Of a stretch of 64,000 nucleotides of DNA, positions 62,851 to 64,000 are shown in pieces. The notes beneath the pieces are model-generated. The model saw nothing but the letters and a program-made list of their open reading frames with translations. It was not told the origin of the DNA and ran no database searches. Every line of letters begins with the position of its first letter. The stretch's first letter is position 1. A program made the translations under genes and the position numbers. This stretch comes from Muraenolepis orangiensis (lineage: Eukaryota; Chordata; Actinopteri; Gadiformes; Muraenolepididae). The DNA is taken from NCBI GenBank assembly GCA_027704905.1, contig CM051002.1, positions 3,597,586-3,661,585 of the forward strand, given 5' to 3'.

Positions 62851-63308
62851 TCCCAGCCTCTAAACCTTCACTCACGTCTCCTCTCTGTGTCACGGAGACC
62901 CGGGCTATCTCTTGTTTCTCTCTCTCTCTCTCTGTGTGCTCAACGCCCACACGATCGGAGGTAGAAATGTTTTTTGTTGCATAGCGTTCAGTGTTGTTTG
63001 TTGTTTGTCGGGTCAGCCTCGTCAGTCAATTCTCGTAGAAAAAGAAAGCCAAAAAGTAGCTAGGCTCACAGTAGACGACTCGCCAAACTGAACAATAACG
63101 GATATCAGACAAAAGCATTGTAGTGTTGAATGCATTGTGCCGTGCGAAGGGGATCAGACGCAAATGATAAATGGACTGCATTCAAACCGCACTTTTACCC
63201 AAATCATGAAATTTTCCACATATTATTGATGCCTTACATTCACCTATTCATACACCGACGGCGGTGTCAGCCATGTAAGGAGGCAGCCAGCCTTTTCAGG
63301 AGGCTGGA
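62851..63308. other. Intronic non-coding stretch
   Basis: A short (CT)n lies at 62918-62934. No exon recognised. Confidence 0.4.
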
Positions 63309-63540
63309 GGGCAGTAGCTTAGTCTGTTGGGATTTGGCTTGGGAACCCAGAAGGTCGACTGGTTCAAGTCCCCGAAACACCTGGGCACTGCCGAGGTGCC
63401 CTTGAGCAAGGCACCAGACCCCTACACTGCTCCCCGGGCAGCTGTATATACAATAGCTGCCCACTGCTCCTCATAGTAGGGTGGGTAAAATGCAGAGAAA
63501 CAAATTTCACTGTGTGTGTACATGGATGTAATAATACAAC
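63309..63540 (+). mobile_element. tRNA-derived SINE, family A
   Basis: GGCAGTAGCTTAGTCTGTTGG head and box B CTGGTTCAAGTCCCC, followed by a clean body (CCTGGGCACTGCCGAGGTGC, TGCTCCCCGGGC) and a (AATACAAC) tail. Among the best-preserved family A copies. Confidence 0.88.
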
Positions 63541-63561
63541 AATACAAGGGGGTGTGTCGTT

Positions 63562-64000
63562 TTAATGACATGATGTGATGTGTGTGCGAATGTATTCAAT
63601 CTGATCGCACAAGTTGCTCGCACAAATCAGCCTTTTGCGACAAGGGATGCATATAAATACCCCTGAATAACTGTCATCGAAAAAATAGTCAGAATCACAG
63701 CGAGTTCTTGCTTTTGTGGCAGCAAGGTGTACAAAAACGCCAGCAATTTTTCCACCAACGTACAAAATGACACTTCTATAGTCTGTGATCGTTAAACCCA
63801 CAGCAGACCTCCACTGGCCATGCTTTTTTTTTATCTGCTTCTGCTGTCGTGGAGAAGCGGGATACACTTCTAAATACTTTCTTTTGGTTCTGTTCAACTG
63901 TTCATCTTCTTTACGGCGATATTGCGGTATCTCTGTGTAAAAAGGGGCTAGTTTCGTCAGCTGTGGGTTCGTCAATGGCCGCCCTGCAGCACACGTCGAG
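63562..64000 (-). CDS. Unrecognised ORF leaving the window
   Basis: Minus-strand frame open from the window edge (64000) down to a stop at about 63562, at least 145 codons with no ATG seen near its N-terminal side. It reads LTNPQLTKLAPFYTEIPQYR, then a basic stretch (RTKRKYLEVYPASPRQQKQ, IKKKHGQWRSAVG), and ends in a Cys-containing tail (FICIPCRKRLIC, HITSCH). Composition is that of a real protein rather than a simple repeat. I do not recognise the family; a transposon-derived protein or a host exon on the opposite strand are both possible. Confidence 0.4.
   Translation of the reverse strand, partial: STCAAGRPLTNPQLTKLAPFYTEIPQYRRKEDEQLNRTKRKYLEVYPASPRQQKQIKKKHGQWRSAVGLTITDYRSVILYVGGKIAGVFVHLAATKARTRCDSDYFFDDSYSGVFICIPCRKRLICASNLCDQIEYIRTHITSCH

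Overview
The window looks like teleost fish nuclear DNA: vertebrate exon/intron structure with a very low gene density, many long (CA)n, (CT)n/(GA)n and (GATG)n arrays, and several fish-type retroelement families (Rex3-like RTE, L2-type LINEs with a GGATA-loop 3' tail, Tx1-clade LINE, tRNA-derived SINEs, hAT elements). I see no rRNA, tRNA gene, CRISPR array or any prokaryotic or organellar feature.

Only one host gene can be supported: two consecutive coding exons of a type II classical cadherin on the + strand, best matched from memory to cadherin-22 (cdh22). Exon A (ATG 31967, ends 32278) encodes the signal peptide, a short Gly/Glu-rich prodomain, the furin site RVKR and the first strand of EC1 with Trp2 and Trp4. 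Exon B (52076-52370, 295 nt) encodes the rest of EC1 and the EC1-EC2 linker. A 19.8-kb intron separates them. The next exon is not visible in the last 11.6 kb, so that intron runs off the window. The first 31 kb is upstream DNA or the 5' UTR intron and holds no recognisable coding exon.

Region by region. 1-31 kb: microsatellites, a deleted Rex3-like LINE (4.64-6.24 kb), L2-related 3' fragments on the minus strand, two Rex3-like 3' ends in which the same 34-bp unit has been amplified (8.85 kb and 27.6 kb), a nonautonomous hAT element (18.96-19.95 kb) and a compound (CT)n array of about 830 bp (29.97-30.80 kb). 32.3-52.1 kb (cdh22 intron): SINEs, two decayed L2/CR1-type LINEs on the minus strand, a 1.15-kb inverted-repeat element with a SINE inside it, and a second hAT copy with an exact 8-bp target duplication, itself split by an inserted repeat. 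52.4-64 kb (next cdh22 intron): a nearly full-span Tx1-clade LINE on the minus strand (52.86-58.50 kb) flanked on both sides by (TTC)n, a hAT transposase remnant, more microsatellites, and an unrecognised ORF that leaves the window at its right edge.

The most notable items are the LINE inserted inside a (TTC)n microsatellite (Koshi-like target choice), which has lost its endonuclease catalytic Asp-His and part of its RT; the nested hAT locus with its uninterrupted sister copy in the same window; the recurrent 34-bp expansion inside Rex3-like ORFs; the SINE/L2 pair sharing a GGATA-loop tail; and a long (GT)n tract fused to the splice donor of cdh22 exon B. No complete or obviously active mobile element is present, and I did not find a new defence-type or enzymatic system.
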